A stretch of DNA of 64,000 nt from Bathynomus jamesi (taxonomy: Eukaryota > Arthropoda > Malacostraca > Isopoda > Cirolanidae), in contig JAJOZX010001869.1 in NCBI GenBank assembly GCA_023014485.1, positions 733,053 through 797,052 of the forward strand, written 5' to 3'. The notes below the pieces were generated by a model, which worked only from the letters and a program-made list of their open reading frames with translations, did not search any database and was not told the origin of the DNA. The translations under genes were made by a program, and so were the position numbers. This document shows, one piece after another, positions 11,044 to 21,660 of the stretch (the stretch's first letter is position 1; each line of letters begins with the position of its first letter).

Positions 11044-12478
11044 TTATCCGATCAGCCCACCCTGATCGAGTAAGCCGGCGGCACGCAGGTAACCGATCGC
11101 CCTCTCCGGAGTGGACCGGAGGTTCAGCGCACTAGTGATGTTGTGTTGTGTTCGTTGTTGTGTTAGAGCGGTACAGTCTGTCATAATGTGTTCAATTGTT
11201 TGTGGTGTGTCCTGGCACAGGTGGCAGGTGTCGTCTGTGGAGTTATCTAGTCTGTGTTTATATGTCTGTAAGTTGGGGTGATGTCCACAACGGAATCGTG
11301 CCAAGTTAACTCGATCCGATCTGCTCAGGCTGATCTCTGACCTGTTAATGGGTGGCGGCTTCGCACCTAGGACCGCATTCGGACCGAGTCGTGTCAGTGC
11401 TTTGTGGGTTAGATGTGTGTGTATGTGTTTTCTGTACTGTGTGATGTCTGTGGGGCGTGGTATGGAATGGAGTATTTGGTTATAATGTCTCTCTGGTGTT
11501 ACCTTAATGGTGCGAGGTGTTGGTGCATGATTGTACATGTAGTGGCAAGGGTGTTGTGGGTTAGTTGTTGCTGCTGCCATGAATTGTGTTCCCCTCATGT
11601 CTAAATGTTCCCTAACTTTCAGTATTTTTGTTTTTGTGTGCAGGTGTTCTATTGGTGTTGTTTGAGTGCATCCTGTAATGATACGAAGTGCGTTGTTTTG
11701 CATTATCTGTAAGGTGTTTATGTGTGTGTTTGAGATAATGGGTGCCCAGCATGGGCTAGCATAGTCCATAACTGAGCGAATATATTGTTTGTATAAGAGT
11801 GATGTTGTTTCCTGTTGGTGTCCAAAGTTTGTGCCTGTTAGTACCCTAAGCGTGTTAGGTCTTGACGTACATTTGTTTTTAATGTCCTGAATGTGGTTTG
11901 CAAACGATAATGATGTGTTGTATGTGACCCCAAGTATTTCGATCCTGTGAGTATGTGGAATGTTGGTATTGTTTAGTGTAAGCTGTGGAGTTATCTGGTG
12001 TTCTTTTGTGTTGCTTGTAAGCAAGGTGATGGTTGATTTTGTGGGCGCTACTTTGAGTCTATTGTGTGTGAACCAGTCTTGTATACTGTTTATGTATGTT
12101 TGTAGGTTATTTGTAGCGGTGTCGATGTTGCTGTTGGTGGATGTTAGAGTGATGTCATCTGCATATGATGATAAAGTAAGCTTGTTATCTATGGGTGTTG
12201 GAATGTCATGCATGTATAAGTTGAACAGTGTTGGTGAGAGAACAGAGCCTTGAGGGACCCCGTTCGGAAAAAGATTGTTTTTGGATGACTTGCCATTAAA
12301 TGTGACATGTGAGTATCTTCCTGAAAGATAGTTGCTCAGCCACCTTTTGGTGTTATTGTGCTTGTTTGTGTTGAGTATTTTGTTTATGAGAGGGAAGCGT
12401 GGGATAGCATAAAATGTTTTACTAGTGAATGCTGACAATTTAGTGGGTTCGTCTTTTACAACAAGTAGGCAATTAATC
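11044..12478 (-). pseudogene. Ingi/Vingi-like LINE, RT and C-terminal zinc region, 5'-truncated
   Basis: An open minus-strand frame of about 478 codons. It starts inside an RT domain (truncated against the TA run at 12479-12500), with GVPQGSVLSPTLFNLYMHD as motif B and SSYADDITL as the catalytic box, followed by the thumb and a C-terminal segment with LARFRCGHHPNL and a Cys/His knuckle (CHLCQ, EHIMTDC). No RNase H domain is seen between the thumb and the knuckle, which resembles Ingi/Vingi-type elements (family knowledge). The frame is uninterrupted to the stop at 11044, so this is a recent 5'-truncated insertion; the element lacks its endonuclease and cannot move alone. Confidence 0.7.
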
Positions 12479-12500
12479 CATATATATATATATATATATA

Positions 12501-14300
12501 AGCAAACAACCACAAGGAAAAGGAAACACAAAGTCCGAGCGCTTTCGTGATATATTCACATTATCAAGGAGGAACAGAAAATAGACGGAGATTACAAAGT
12601 ATTTGAGTTAAATAGACAAGCAAAAAAATTCACAATTGGCACCTCAAATTAAAGGCCTTAAAGCCCTCTAAAGATTTTTTTCCCCAAATTGATAACATAA
12701 TCTGTAGGCAGCTAAATAACTGAATAAAAAATATATACTGTATAGATGAAATTAGACAAAAAGAAAACCAATACAGGGAACAAAAATTATTATAATGGTT
12801 ATTAACCCTAATATTTAATTAAAACAGGGAATTAATAGGCAAGAATTTAATGAAAAACAAATAGATGACATAGATAACAAATAGAAAACATAATCTGTAG
12901 GCTGATTAATTACTATACAGATGAAATTAGACAAAACACAGTACAGAAAACCTAAAAAAATTATTATAATGGTTATTAACACTAATATTTAATTGAAATA
13001 GGAAAAATTAAAATGCCCGTAATTAATGAAAACAAAGGGAAAGTTGCCATCGTCTTACAGATTATTACAAAATTTCAACAAACAATCTGGAAAAAAATTG
13101 TTATCACAACAGCAACCCACTTCAAATATCCAATAAACCACCCAGCAACCAAAGATTATACACGAAAGAAATATTACAATTAAAATAGACACATAAGAAT
13201 GTTAACAGTTCTTACAATAATATTTATTTATTTAACCAGGGCAAACCATTAAGAGGCAAAAAATGCAATTAAGAAAACAGTAGGCCCATCGCCAACTTAC
13301 TGACAATGTACGGATCTAATTTGTACAACCCAGGGCTAATATTAAAGACCAAATCCGCATTATTCTTGATCACACTTGATTCCAATATATTTCTGCTAAC
13401 AATAGATTTACTAAACCTTAATTTGGAAGCATTTTTCCAATCAATGGGGTGATTAGAATCTCTTACGTGAATGAAAATGGCGTTAGATTCCTGGCCACTT
13501 CTTATACTGTATTGATGCTGTTTAATACGTAACTCAAGAGTCTTACCAGTTTGGCCAATGTAAAATTTATTACATATTGTGCAAGGGATTTTATATACAC
13601 AACCATGTTCACTTAAAGGGGAGTTCTTAATCAATGAATTCTTAATGACATCTAAATTTTTGAACGCAATATTTACGTTAAAAGTCCTCAGCAGATTGGG
13701 GAGCTCGAGGAAATTTTCTCTGAATGGTAACACTAAAACATTTTTTGTGTTATAAGGAATCTTATCCTTTACTTCGTAGAAGGTTTTCTTTGCCATTTTT
13801 AAGGACTTATCTATGCAGTTCTTTGGGTATTTTAAATCAAAAGCAATTTTGTATATTATACTAATTTCATCGTCAATAAACTCAGGGCCACAAATTCGTA
13901 GGCCTCTTAGAAACAAAGTAGAAAGAGCGGATCGTTTTACATTAATGTGGTGATCAGAATAATAATGTATATAGGAACAATTATTAGTGGGTTTTCTGTA
14001 AACATTGTACTTAAACTTTTTTCCAGACCTATATATTAAAACATCTAAAAAAGGGATCGAAGAATCTTTTTCTATTTCAACTGTAAAATTGATAGAGGGA
14101 ATTAAATTATTAAGTTTGGGTAGGAATTCATTGAGATTTAAAGTCACTGGCCAAAGACAGAGAACATCATCTACATATCTAAACCATGGAACATAATTTG
14201 GCAGAATCTTCCTTAATAACTTACTTTCAAAAAACTCCATATATAAATTACTCAAAATGGGGGAGAGAGGATTTCCCATCGCCATACCAAATTTCTGTCT
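12501..14300 (-). mobile_element. Penelope-like element, copy 1 (5'-truncated)
   Basis: Begins within the RT and runs to a 3' end next to the TA run at 12479-12500. Everything from 13797 down to about 12505 is repeated in reverse as copy 2 (14308-15590). The 3' non-coding part is AT-rich and includes GAGCGCTTTCGTGATATATT near its end. Confidence 0.85.
13269..14285 (-). CDS. Penelope-like RT (partial) with GIY-YIG endonuclease
   Basis: 338 residues, open throughout. The frame opens upstream of GNPLSPILSNLYMEFFESK, equivalent to RT motif B, so fingers and motif A are missing. WFRYVDDVLCLW holds the catalytic YVDD box. The C-terminal third has the GIY-YIG nuclease signature CNKFYIGQTGKTLELRIKQH near residues 245-265. 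RT plus GIY-YIG is diagnostic of Penelope-like elements, which prime from target DNA ends. As a truncated copy it is probably inactive despite the open frame. Confidence 0.85.
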   Translation of the reverse strand: MAMGNPLSPILSNLYMEFFESKLLRKILPNYVPWFRYVDDVLCLWPVTLNLNEFLPKLNNLIPSINFTVEIEKDSSIPFLDVLIYRSGKKFKYNVYRKPTNNCSYIHYYSDHHINVKRSALSTLFLRGLRICGPEFIDDEISIIYKIAFDLKYPKNCIDKSLKMAKKTFYEVKDKIPYNTKNVLVLPFRENFLELPNLLRTFNVNIAFKNLDVIKNSLIKNSPLSEHGCVYKIPCTICNKFYIGQTGKTLELRIKQHQYSIRSGQESNAIFIHVRDSNHPIDWKNASKLRFSKSIVSRNILESSVIKNNADLVFNISPGLYKLDPYIVSKLAMGLLFS

Positions 14301-14307
14301 AAAATAT

Positions 14308-15590
14308 TCTACGAAGTAAAGGATAAGATTCCTTATAACACAAAAAATGTTTTAGTGTTACCATTCAGAGAAAATTTCCTCGAGCTCCCCAATCTGCTGA
14401 GGACTTTTAACGTAAATATTGCGTTCAAAAATTTAGAAGTCATTAAGAATTCATTGATTAAGAACTCCCCTTTAAGTGAACATGGTTGTGTATATAAAAT
14501 CCCTTGCACAATATGTAATAAATTTTACATTGGCCAAACTGGTAAGACTCTTGAGTTACGTATTAAACAGCATCAATACAGTATAAGAAGTGGCCAGGAA
14601 TCTAACGCCATTTTCATTCACGTAAGAGATTCTAATCACCCCATTGATTGGAAAAATGCTTCCAAATTAAGGTTTAGTAAATCTATTGTTAGCAGAAATA
14701 TATTGGAATCAAGTGTGATCAAGAATAATGCGGATTTGGTCTTTAATATTAGCCCTGGGTTGTACAAATTAGATCCGTACATTGTCAGTAAGTTGGCGAT
14801 GGGCCTACTGTTTTCTTAATTGCATTTTTTGCCTCTTAATGGTTTGCCCTGGTTAAATAAATAAATATTATTGTAAGAACTGTTAACATTCTTATGTGTC
14901 TATTTTAATTGTAATATTTCTTTCGTGTATAATCTTTGGTTGCTGGGTGGTTTATTGGATATTTGAAGTGGGTTGCTGTTGTGATAACAATTTTTTTCCA
15001 GATTGTTTGTTGAAATTTTGTAATAATCTGTAAGACGATGGCAACTTTCCCTTTGTTTTCATTAATTACGGGCATTTTAATTTTTCCTATTTCAATTAAA
15101 TATTAGTGTTAATAACCATTATAATAATTTTTTTAGGTTTTCTGTACTGTGTTTTGTCTAATTTCATCTGTATAGTAATTAATCAGCCTACAGATTATGT
15201 TTTCTATTTGTTATCTATGTCATCTATTTGTTTTTCATTAAATTCTTGCCTATTAATTCCCTGTTTTAATTAAATATTAGGGTTAATAACCATTATAATA
15301 ATTTTTGTTCCCTGTATTGGTTTTCTTTTTGTCTAATTTCATCTATACAGTATATATTTTTTATTCAGTTATTTAGCTGCCTACAGATTATGTTATCAAT
15401 TTGGGGGAAAAAATCTTTAGAGGGCTTTAAGGCCTTTAATTTGAGGTGCCAATTGTGAATTTTTTTGCTTGTCTATTTAACTCAAATACTTTGTAATCTC
15501 CGTCTATTTTCTGTTCCTCCTTGATAATGTGAATATATCACGAAAGCGCTCGGACTTTGTGTTTCCTTTTCCTTGTGGTTGTTTGCTTAT
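14308..15590 (+). mobile_element. Penelope-like element, copy 2 (inverted, more truncated)
   Basis: A reverse-complement near-duplicate of 12505-13797. It starts at TTCTACGAAGTAAAGG and ends with the same GTGGTTGTTTGCTT terminus. It is joined head-to-head to copy 1 with a spacer of about 510 bp made of copy 1's extra RT part. Confidence 0.85.
14355..14819 (+). CDS. Penelope GIY-YIG endonuclease region (partial)
   Basis: 154 open codons that match the last 154 residues of the minus-strand copy with one visible substitution (Asp to Glu near residue 28). The GIY-YIG motif KFYIGQTGKT is intact; the RT is absent. A fragment without its own promoter or RT. The near-identity of the arms shows recent origin or sequence homogenisation. 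Confidence 0.8.
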   Translation: MLPFRENFLELPNLLRTFNVNIAFKNLEVIKNSLIKNSPLSEHGCVYKIPCTICNKFYIGQTGKTLELRIKQHQYSIRSGQESNAIFIHVRDSNHPIDWKNASKLRFSKSIVSRNILESSVIKNNADLVFNISPGLYKLDPYIVSKLAMGLLFS

Positions 15591-15619
15591 TAATAAGGTC
15601 ACGTGTTATTTTGTGATTC

Positions 15620-15626
<7 letters not shown>

Positions 15627-15675
<49 letters not shown>
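15627..15675. repeat. (TA)n microsatellite next to Penelope copy 2
   Basis: A TA run of about 49 bp. Both outer ends of the Penelope pair lie beside TA runs. Confidence 0.9.
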
Positions 15676-15677
<2 letters not shown>

Positions 15678-15974
15678 CAAATGGACATATTCCTCGGGAA
15701 CCTCGGTCTCGAGATGAAGAGAAGAACCACCACATAAACATACATTTATTGAATAGCGTTAACTACGAAAAAGTTACCATTAAAATTACAATTAAAAATA
15801 CAGATAAAGTAACAGTAAAAAATTACACTTAATAATTAAAAGGTACCTTTCTAACTAACCTGAGGGTCTGGATACTAAACTAACTATAAATGGGAAACGG
15901 TGCACAAAAACTGTCATTCGGAAAAGTTTGTTGGCTATATTGTATATAATTTGGTGGAGGAAGAATGTTCATTA

Positions 15975-16010
<36 letters not shown>

Positions 16011-16139
16011 CTTTATTCAGAAAGAACACATTACATAAGATATACATTACATCCATATAGGCTTACACAATGTTGGCATCAACGTTTAATTTTGTATTTT
16101 CGTGACAAGTAGTTTAATTACAGTAGTGTAAGAGCGTTA
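15676..16139. other. Non-coding spacer
   Basis: No gene is seen. Contains an AAT trinucleotide run at about 15981-16012. Confidence 0.5.
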
Positions 16140-16740
16140 GTCTGAGGTAAAGATGTTCAAATTTTGAAATTATCGAAAGTAATAGGATGGGAATATTGTT
16201 TAAAATGGTTTCTAATAGATAAAAATTCCAATTTTGATACTAGTCTATATGTTCTGAAAGAAACACTTCTATGTTTGCAAACCTTCTGCTCGAGATGTAA
16301 GAGAGTTTTGCTTACATAGCTGGCATTGCAACTAGCGCACTGCAAAACATAAATAACAGAAGATTTGAGATGTTTTGGGAGGGGCTTCTTTGTGCTTTCA
16401 GGTCGACTGTATTGAGGATGTATTGGTAGATATAAACTGAAAATTACACTGGGGAAAGGCGGGACGAGGATAGATTTCAGTACAGATATTATTTTATGTG
16501 ACTGTATTCCAATGTATGGGAGCTTGACATTAATGGTAACTCGGGGACATCCGAAGTAGGAGATTTTGGGCGATAAAGATTTGCAAAAAATTCATTGACG
16601 AGCTTATCAAATATAAAATTAGGGAAAGAATTGCAATTAAAAAAGCTTCTTAGATATTGGCGTTCCTCGTGGAACAAAGTCCAATCAGAGGAAATTCTGT
16701 AAGCAAGGAAAAGTCTGGATCTGATACTAAAAAGTTTAAA
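16140..16740 (-). pseudogene. Old Penelope-like element relic
   Basis: The minus-strand piece 16345-16157 reads CNASYVSKTLLHLEQKVCKH, aligning with the GIY-YIG region of Penelope elements (YxGKT, Arg/Lys-rich helix, His). Upstream on the same strand, 16677-16489 reads RSFFNCNSFPNFIFDKLVN, resembling the region between RT and nuclease. Stops and frame changes separate them. It is clearly older than and different from the pair at 12.5-15.6 kb. Confidence 0.5.
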
Positions 16741-17284
16741 TTTAAAGGGTATAAACTAAAATAATGAATTAGTTCCTAAAAAGGGTACTCATTTTCTTTC
16801 TATAAAGAAGTGGAGAATGAATTTCAACGTGTGACTGTAACATTTAAGGATGAGAGGCTGTTATTACTTTCTTTGTCTATTGTAAATCTAATGTTCGGGT
16901 CTGTCAGTTGAGTAAGTTAAAAAACGAGATACGTGACTTTCTTCCCTAAAAAGTACAACACATTCGTCAACATATCGCTCATATGAAATGGGTTTAAATT
17001 CCGGAAGAAAGTCATGCATCTTGTTTTTTAACTTGTACTTGCCACAATGCTACAACCCATTGCACTCATTTTTCTTTGATGCAGCTCTACCGAATGATAC
17101 CTCTTTAGTAAAAACAGTCTGAAAAATAAAAATTCTGGCATCAATACGTTCGCAGTGAAAATATGCAAATCAGTATCTAATGAAATAAATGAATGAATCA
17201 GTCCAACTTTAAGTAAATTATTTTAAAAAGTCGTACGCAATAAACTTAACTAAATTCTTAATATATTCCGATATTTTAACTGAA

Positions 17285-17466
17285 ACACAATTTGGGTTTA
17301 GATATGGGCTTACAACGAAAAATGCCAGAGAAGCGCATTTAGAAAATGTGTATCAGAACCTACAGTAAATAACAAAAAACACATTGATTTGATCTTTCTC
17401 GACTTGTCAAAAGCATTTGATACACTTTCGCATGAAATTTTATTAAATAAATTTTATGTACTCTAA
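17285..17466 (+). pseudogene. LINE reverse transcriptase relic
   Basis: Two adjoining frames read TQFGFRYGLTTKNA (an RT fingers motif) and IDLIFLDLSKAFDTLSHEIL (RT motif A with the catalytic Asp), separated by a stop and a frame change. Only this short part survives, followed by AATAAAG near 17481. Confidence 0.55.
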
Positions 17467-18605
17467 GTTGTATTCTTTTTCTGAATAAAGTTTTACAAGT
17501 ATGAATTTTGTTATTTATTTTTTATGTAAATCCTGGCGGAAGAGGAAATGAACATTTCACTTATTTTTATGTATTTCCTGCCGAAGTGCAAAAATGCATG
17601 AAAATGATACTTGAAATAATTCTGTTTCCTCTTTTGTGCGGGTTTATACTATTAATAATAAGTTCACGTGTTATCTTTGTGGACTTATATCCGTGTGTGT
17701 GTATATATATATATATATATATGGAAATAAAATATCAACCGGTGATTACAATATCCCAAAAAAACCTATTATTTCTTGAACAATTCCGCTATGATGAAAG
17801 CGTATGCAACGAGACCTTTGTACGCAAATGTAGTTCTGTGCAGTGGCGTAGCCAAGGGGGGTGGGAAGACAATTCTTCTACCCCAACAAAATTCTAACTT
17901 GCCCTCCCAAAACTTGCCGATGTCAAATTAAAAATGAAATATTTGTAAGATTATAATAAAAAAGTTAAAAAAATTGGAAAACCAACATACTTTTAAAATT
18001 ATGGGAGTAGTATCCCTGCAGTGCAGATTGTAGTGTATTGGGTTTTTTAAAGATAATGTTTAAAAAGAAATTAATAGTTTGTTTATAAGAATTTAATAAT
18101 ATTTTGTTTAATAAAGAAGAAAATAATGTTTAATAAGAAATTTAACAAATACAAATTAAAAATATAAAAATACAAATTAGCAACATCGAGATGTGCCGAA
18201 GCGGGAGGCTGAGTAAAATGCCCAATCTTGGCAATTCAGTCTTTGGACGGGGTTTGCCCCAGTAAGGTGTTTTTCGTATTAGAATATTATAGTTTATTTA
18301 AAATATTAATTATGTCTCTCTCCGCGATTAAGTGTTAACGCTAATTCCGCCCTCGCATTACCTCGTTCGTCTAAAGTATTTCGGCATAAATAAAAAGTCA
18401 GTAAATTGTAAATAACACTGGTATGCATATGAAATTTTTTTGTCTGCTGTGAGGGTTTTTTCAACTCATATTATATAATTCGACCATGCTGAATTCGAAA
18501 ATGACATGACATTGGTTTTCCTCAATCAGGTCAGATTTTTTCTCTATTGGCCATTTATTATAAGTCCAATTTTATCCCCAAATTTATTGATTTTTTTAGC
18601 TTAAA
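17467..18605. other. Non-coding spacer
   Basis: No gene is recognised. A TA run is at 17702-17722, and a solitary hAT-like end, CAGTGGCGTAGCC, is at 17841 without a matching partner nearby. Confidence 0.5.
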
Positions 18606-20385
18606 CACTGTAGATACGAGTAATATTATAAGAACACTCGTGAAAAATGAAAACATTGTGTGAATAAATACTTTTATTCATACAATGAATATGGAAAAAA
18701 GTTTATTGAGGAAGGAATGAAGTTTTTTTGGCTTTCCGTCTGTGTTTTTCTTCGGGCACGTCTCGCTTCAAACACCAGCAATAGTCCGCCAGCATATTGA
18801 TATCCCAGTTTCCCTGGTACCTCTCTTCCATTATTTTGATATCTTGGTGAAATCGTTCACCCTGTTCCTCACTATAATCCCCGCAATTTTCAGGAAAATA
18901 GTCCAAGCGGGACCACAAAAAGTGCATTTTTATGGACATGCGCGACCCATGAGCTTTGAAAGCTTCCATCAAGTTTTCGACAACGGACTCGTATTCTGGA
19001 CTTCTACGCTTGCCAAGAAAATCAGTGACAACTGATTTGAATGCCTGCCAGGCATTCTTCTCAGTTGGAGTCATTGCGTTTTCGAACTGAGTATCCTTGA
19101 TCAAAGTTCGAATTTAAGGACCATCAAAAACCCCAGCATTTAGTTTAGCATCAGATATATGAGGAAATTTACTCTCGAGATATCGGAATGCTGAACCCTC
19201 CTTATTCATTGATTTGATGAAATTTTTCATCAAGCCCAGCTTAATATGAAGTGGTGGGAGCAAAATTTTTGTTGGTGGTACAAGGGGCACTGAAACGACA
19301 TTATGCGACCCAGGTTCAAAATTCTCTCTGGATGCCCATTCACGCTGTGCATAGTACTTCTCATCCGCTCGGCTATCCCATTTGCAGAGGAAACATGGGT
19401 ATTTCGTGTATCCCCCTTGCATTCCCAATACAAATGCCACAATCTGAAAAAAAATGAAAATATTTAAAGAATTTAGAGCATTTGTTCTATCAGATAAAAA
19501 AATCTATGCATTGGACTGTATCACTTCTGTAGGGAAGTTAAGTGTTCTTATACGCTCTCAAATAACCTTTGGAAAAACAGCATAGTCAATAGCAATAGTT
19601 TACTTATGATATTAGTATTACCTTCAAATCTCCACAGATCCTCCAGTTATGTTGGTCGTATACGAGAGCATCCAGTAAAATTTTCATGTTATCGTAGCTC
19701 TCAGTAAGTTGTACGGAATGTGCTACAGGGACTGATGCAACCCTATTCCCAACGTTGAGAAGTACTGCTTTCAAACTTCGTTTAGACGAGTCTATAAATA
19801 GCCTCCATTCTGATGCGTTATATGGCAGGCCCAAGGATTCGATTAGCCCCTCAACATTGCAGCAGTACACTAAGGAAGAGGTATTTTCGTGCACTGCAAA
19901 AAACTTGCGGAATTCTTCCTCTCGTTTCCTATACCAGGAGAATGTTGTTCCCGGAGCCAGCAAGTTGTCCTCACGAAGTCGTGAGCCCAAGATCTCGGCA
20001 GCTAATTTGGAAAGTCCTAAATCCCTGGTAAGATCATTAAGTTTGGCCTGGTTGAGAGGCCTCGGCTCATTTGAAGCGGTATTTTGAGGTATATACGACT
20101 GGGACTGGTCAGTGGCATTGGTCATTGATTCATCATCAGAATCATCGAAGTCCAGGGTTTGAGGTGGGTCGGGTATTGGAATTCCAGGACCATGGGGTAC
20201 AGGTCTCATAGCAGAAGGAATGTCAGGGTATACAACAATGTGTTTATTCTTCTTGTTAACTCCTGAAAATAGAAACACAGAAACATGGATATAAACTTGC
20301 ATATGAAATAGAAGAAGCATTCAGACAGTGGCGGCTCGTGAGGGAAGGCTGCGGTCTGTAAGATATGAAATAGGTCGATGGAGTC

Positions 20386-20459
20386 TGTATATTTTCTTTC
20401 TTTTTCATTCATATTGTCCCTTCGGGGACAATATGAATGAAAAAGAAAGAAAATATACA
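20386..20459. repeat. Perfect 35-bp hairpin with TTCG loop in intron 1
   Basis: Arms 20386-20420 and 20425-20459 are exact reverse complements around the tetraloop TTCG (ATTGTCCC TTCG GGGACAAT at the centre). It sits in intron 1 of the element B gene, 45 bp after a hAT-like end CAGTGGCGGCTCGTG at 20326. Confidence 0.85.
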
Positions 20460-20610
20460 ATCATTGTATATGTAAATGTAACTTGTATAACAATATGTAT
20501 GTGTAAATGTATTTTCTATAACAATATGTATATGTAAATGTATGATTACCATTATGGTGAATATTATGCTATATATGGTGAATATTACATTATGGTGAAT
20601 ATTATGTCAA
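20460..20610. repeat. Degenerate short tandem repeats
   Basis: Repeats of a TATGTAAATGTA-type motif, followed by three repeats of TATGGTGAATATTA. Confidence 0.6.
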
Positions 20611-21439
20611 GTTTCATACGAGGATTTCAAAATATTTAAGAAAAATAAATTTATAAGCCCACCTTGGAGGTTTGTCATGCAGAAATAGCAATCTGTCACG
20701 TGATCCTTTCCTTCTCTCCAAATCATGGGAATTCCAAAAGGCAAAGATTTCGCTCTGCCTTTGCTCCATCTTCTCAAATTTTCAATGCACGTCTTGCAGC
20801 ACATATGAGGGGCGAAATTTTTGTCCTGGTCCCCTAGCTTAATTCCAAAGTATGCTCTATACATTGTCTTCACAAATTTAGTGATTTGGGACTGGTTATT
20901 TGGCATGGTAACCGTCCCACATATGTAGCAGAATCTATTGGGATCATTTTTACACGCTCTATTCATTATGAAATATTTTATCTATATACCTGAAAAGTAT
21001 AAAAAGATATTATACAGTGAAACAAGTGATGATAAGTTAGATGTTATTGTTCCAATTCCGCTTTGGGAAAATCACGAAAAATTCTATTTTACTTATGAGG
21101 CCATAGCCGGATAACCTGAGCTGATTGAGAAAAACGGATTGCAGATTCGAAATTACCAGGAAAAACTCTATAAGAATCACTTACAAAGCCCTTAACAACA
21201 AAATTGATGCATACCAGTGTAATAGTGTGTAATTATCCCCGGTCACTTGCTTTGTTGTATTTGAAAGTTTAATGGCGGCTCACCGGCCACGGCTCAAGCG
21301 GTCTACCCGCATCCATATAAAGACAGAGAAAACGAGTGATAATGGAAAGTAAAGTAAATATTGAATTGTTAATGAGATATACGACATTTTAGTAGAAGGA
21401 AAGAATATTTTTTTTTTATATATAAATCACTACAAATTT

Positions 21440-21660
21440 AATGCAATCAATTTAATGCAAAATGATCAACAATGTACGGGGAGGGGGTATGCAACATGGG
21501 GGAGGGGGTTAGACCCCCAAGAGGGTTATGCATGAAGGGGAGAGGGGTAGTCCCCCAAAGGGGTATCCTAATCTAAGAAAGATAATAAAGAGAGGAGAGA
21601 GAGAAGAGAAGATGTTCTCGCTGGCATGTCTCGATGCATAATGGGGTTTGGCAGCCATCC
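21440..21660 (+). repeat. Dispersed repeat, copy 1
   Basis: GATGTTCTCGCTGGCATGTC and the G-rich stretch before it (AGAGGGGTAG, AAGGGGTATCCTAATCTAAG) match the reverse complement of 61415-61680. Non-coding; the element class is unknown. Confidence 0.55.

Larger units (their letters stand above)
18703..20966 (-). pseudogene. Transposase-like protein of CACTG element B, spliced, one stop
   Basis: Exons 20966-20663, 20262-19622 and 19443-18703, all with GT/AG introns and matching phases, total about 561 codons. Exon 1: FCYICG, CCKTCI and DCYFCM Cys pairs, a ZAD-like zinc module. Exon 2: PVPHGPGIPIP linker, then FIDSSKRSLKAVLL and CGDLK with putative first and second acidic residues. Exon 3: GGYTKYPCFLCKWDSR, LLPPLHIKLGLMKNF, EQGERFHQDI and LADYCWCLKRD. 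The only lesion seen is a TAA at about 19111-19113 in FDGP*IRTL, where C to T of a CAA codon would explain it. The RNase H-like reading is inference. Confidence 0.75.
18606..21019 (-). mobile_element. CACTG-ended DNA transposon B (CMC-like)
   Basis: Starts CACTGTAG at 18606 and ends TACAGTG at 21019. Flanking AAA triplets at 18603-18605 and 21020-21022 fit a 3-bp target duplication, though A-rich DNA makes this weaker than for element A. Length is 2414 bp. It carries the sister gene of element A on the same strand. The inverted termini are short, about 7 bp. Confidence 0.7.

Noticed and set aside
15505..15560. Hammerhead ribozyme in the Penelope 3' end (TTGATAATGTGA, CACGAAAGCG)
   Set aside because: Penelope elements can carry hammerheads, but the obligatory CUGANGA core is not present here; only a GAAA-like part is.
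17841..17880. hAT element starting CAGTGGCGTAGCC
   Set aside because: No matching inverted end or 8-bp duplication was found in the following sequence; left as a solitary end.
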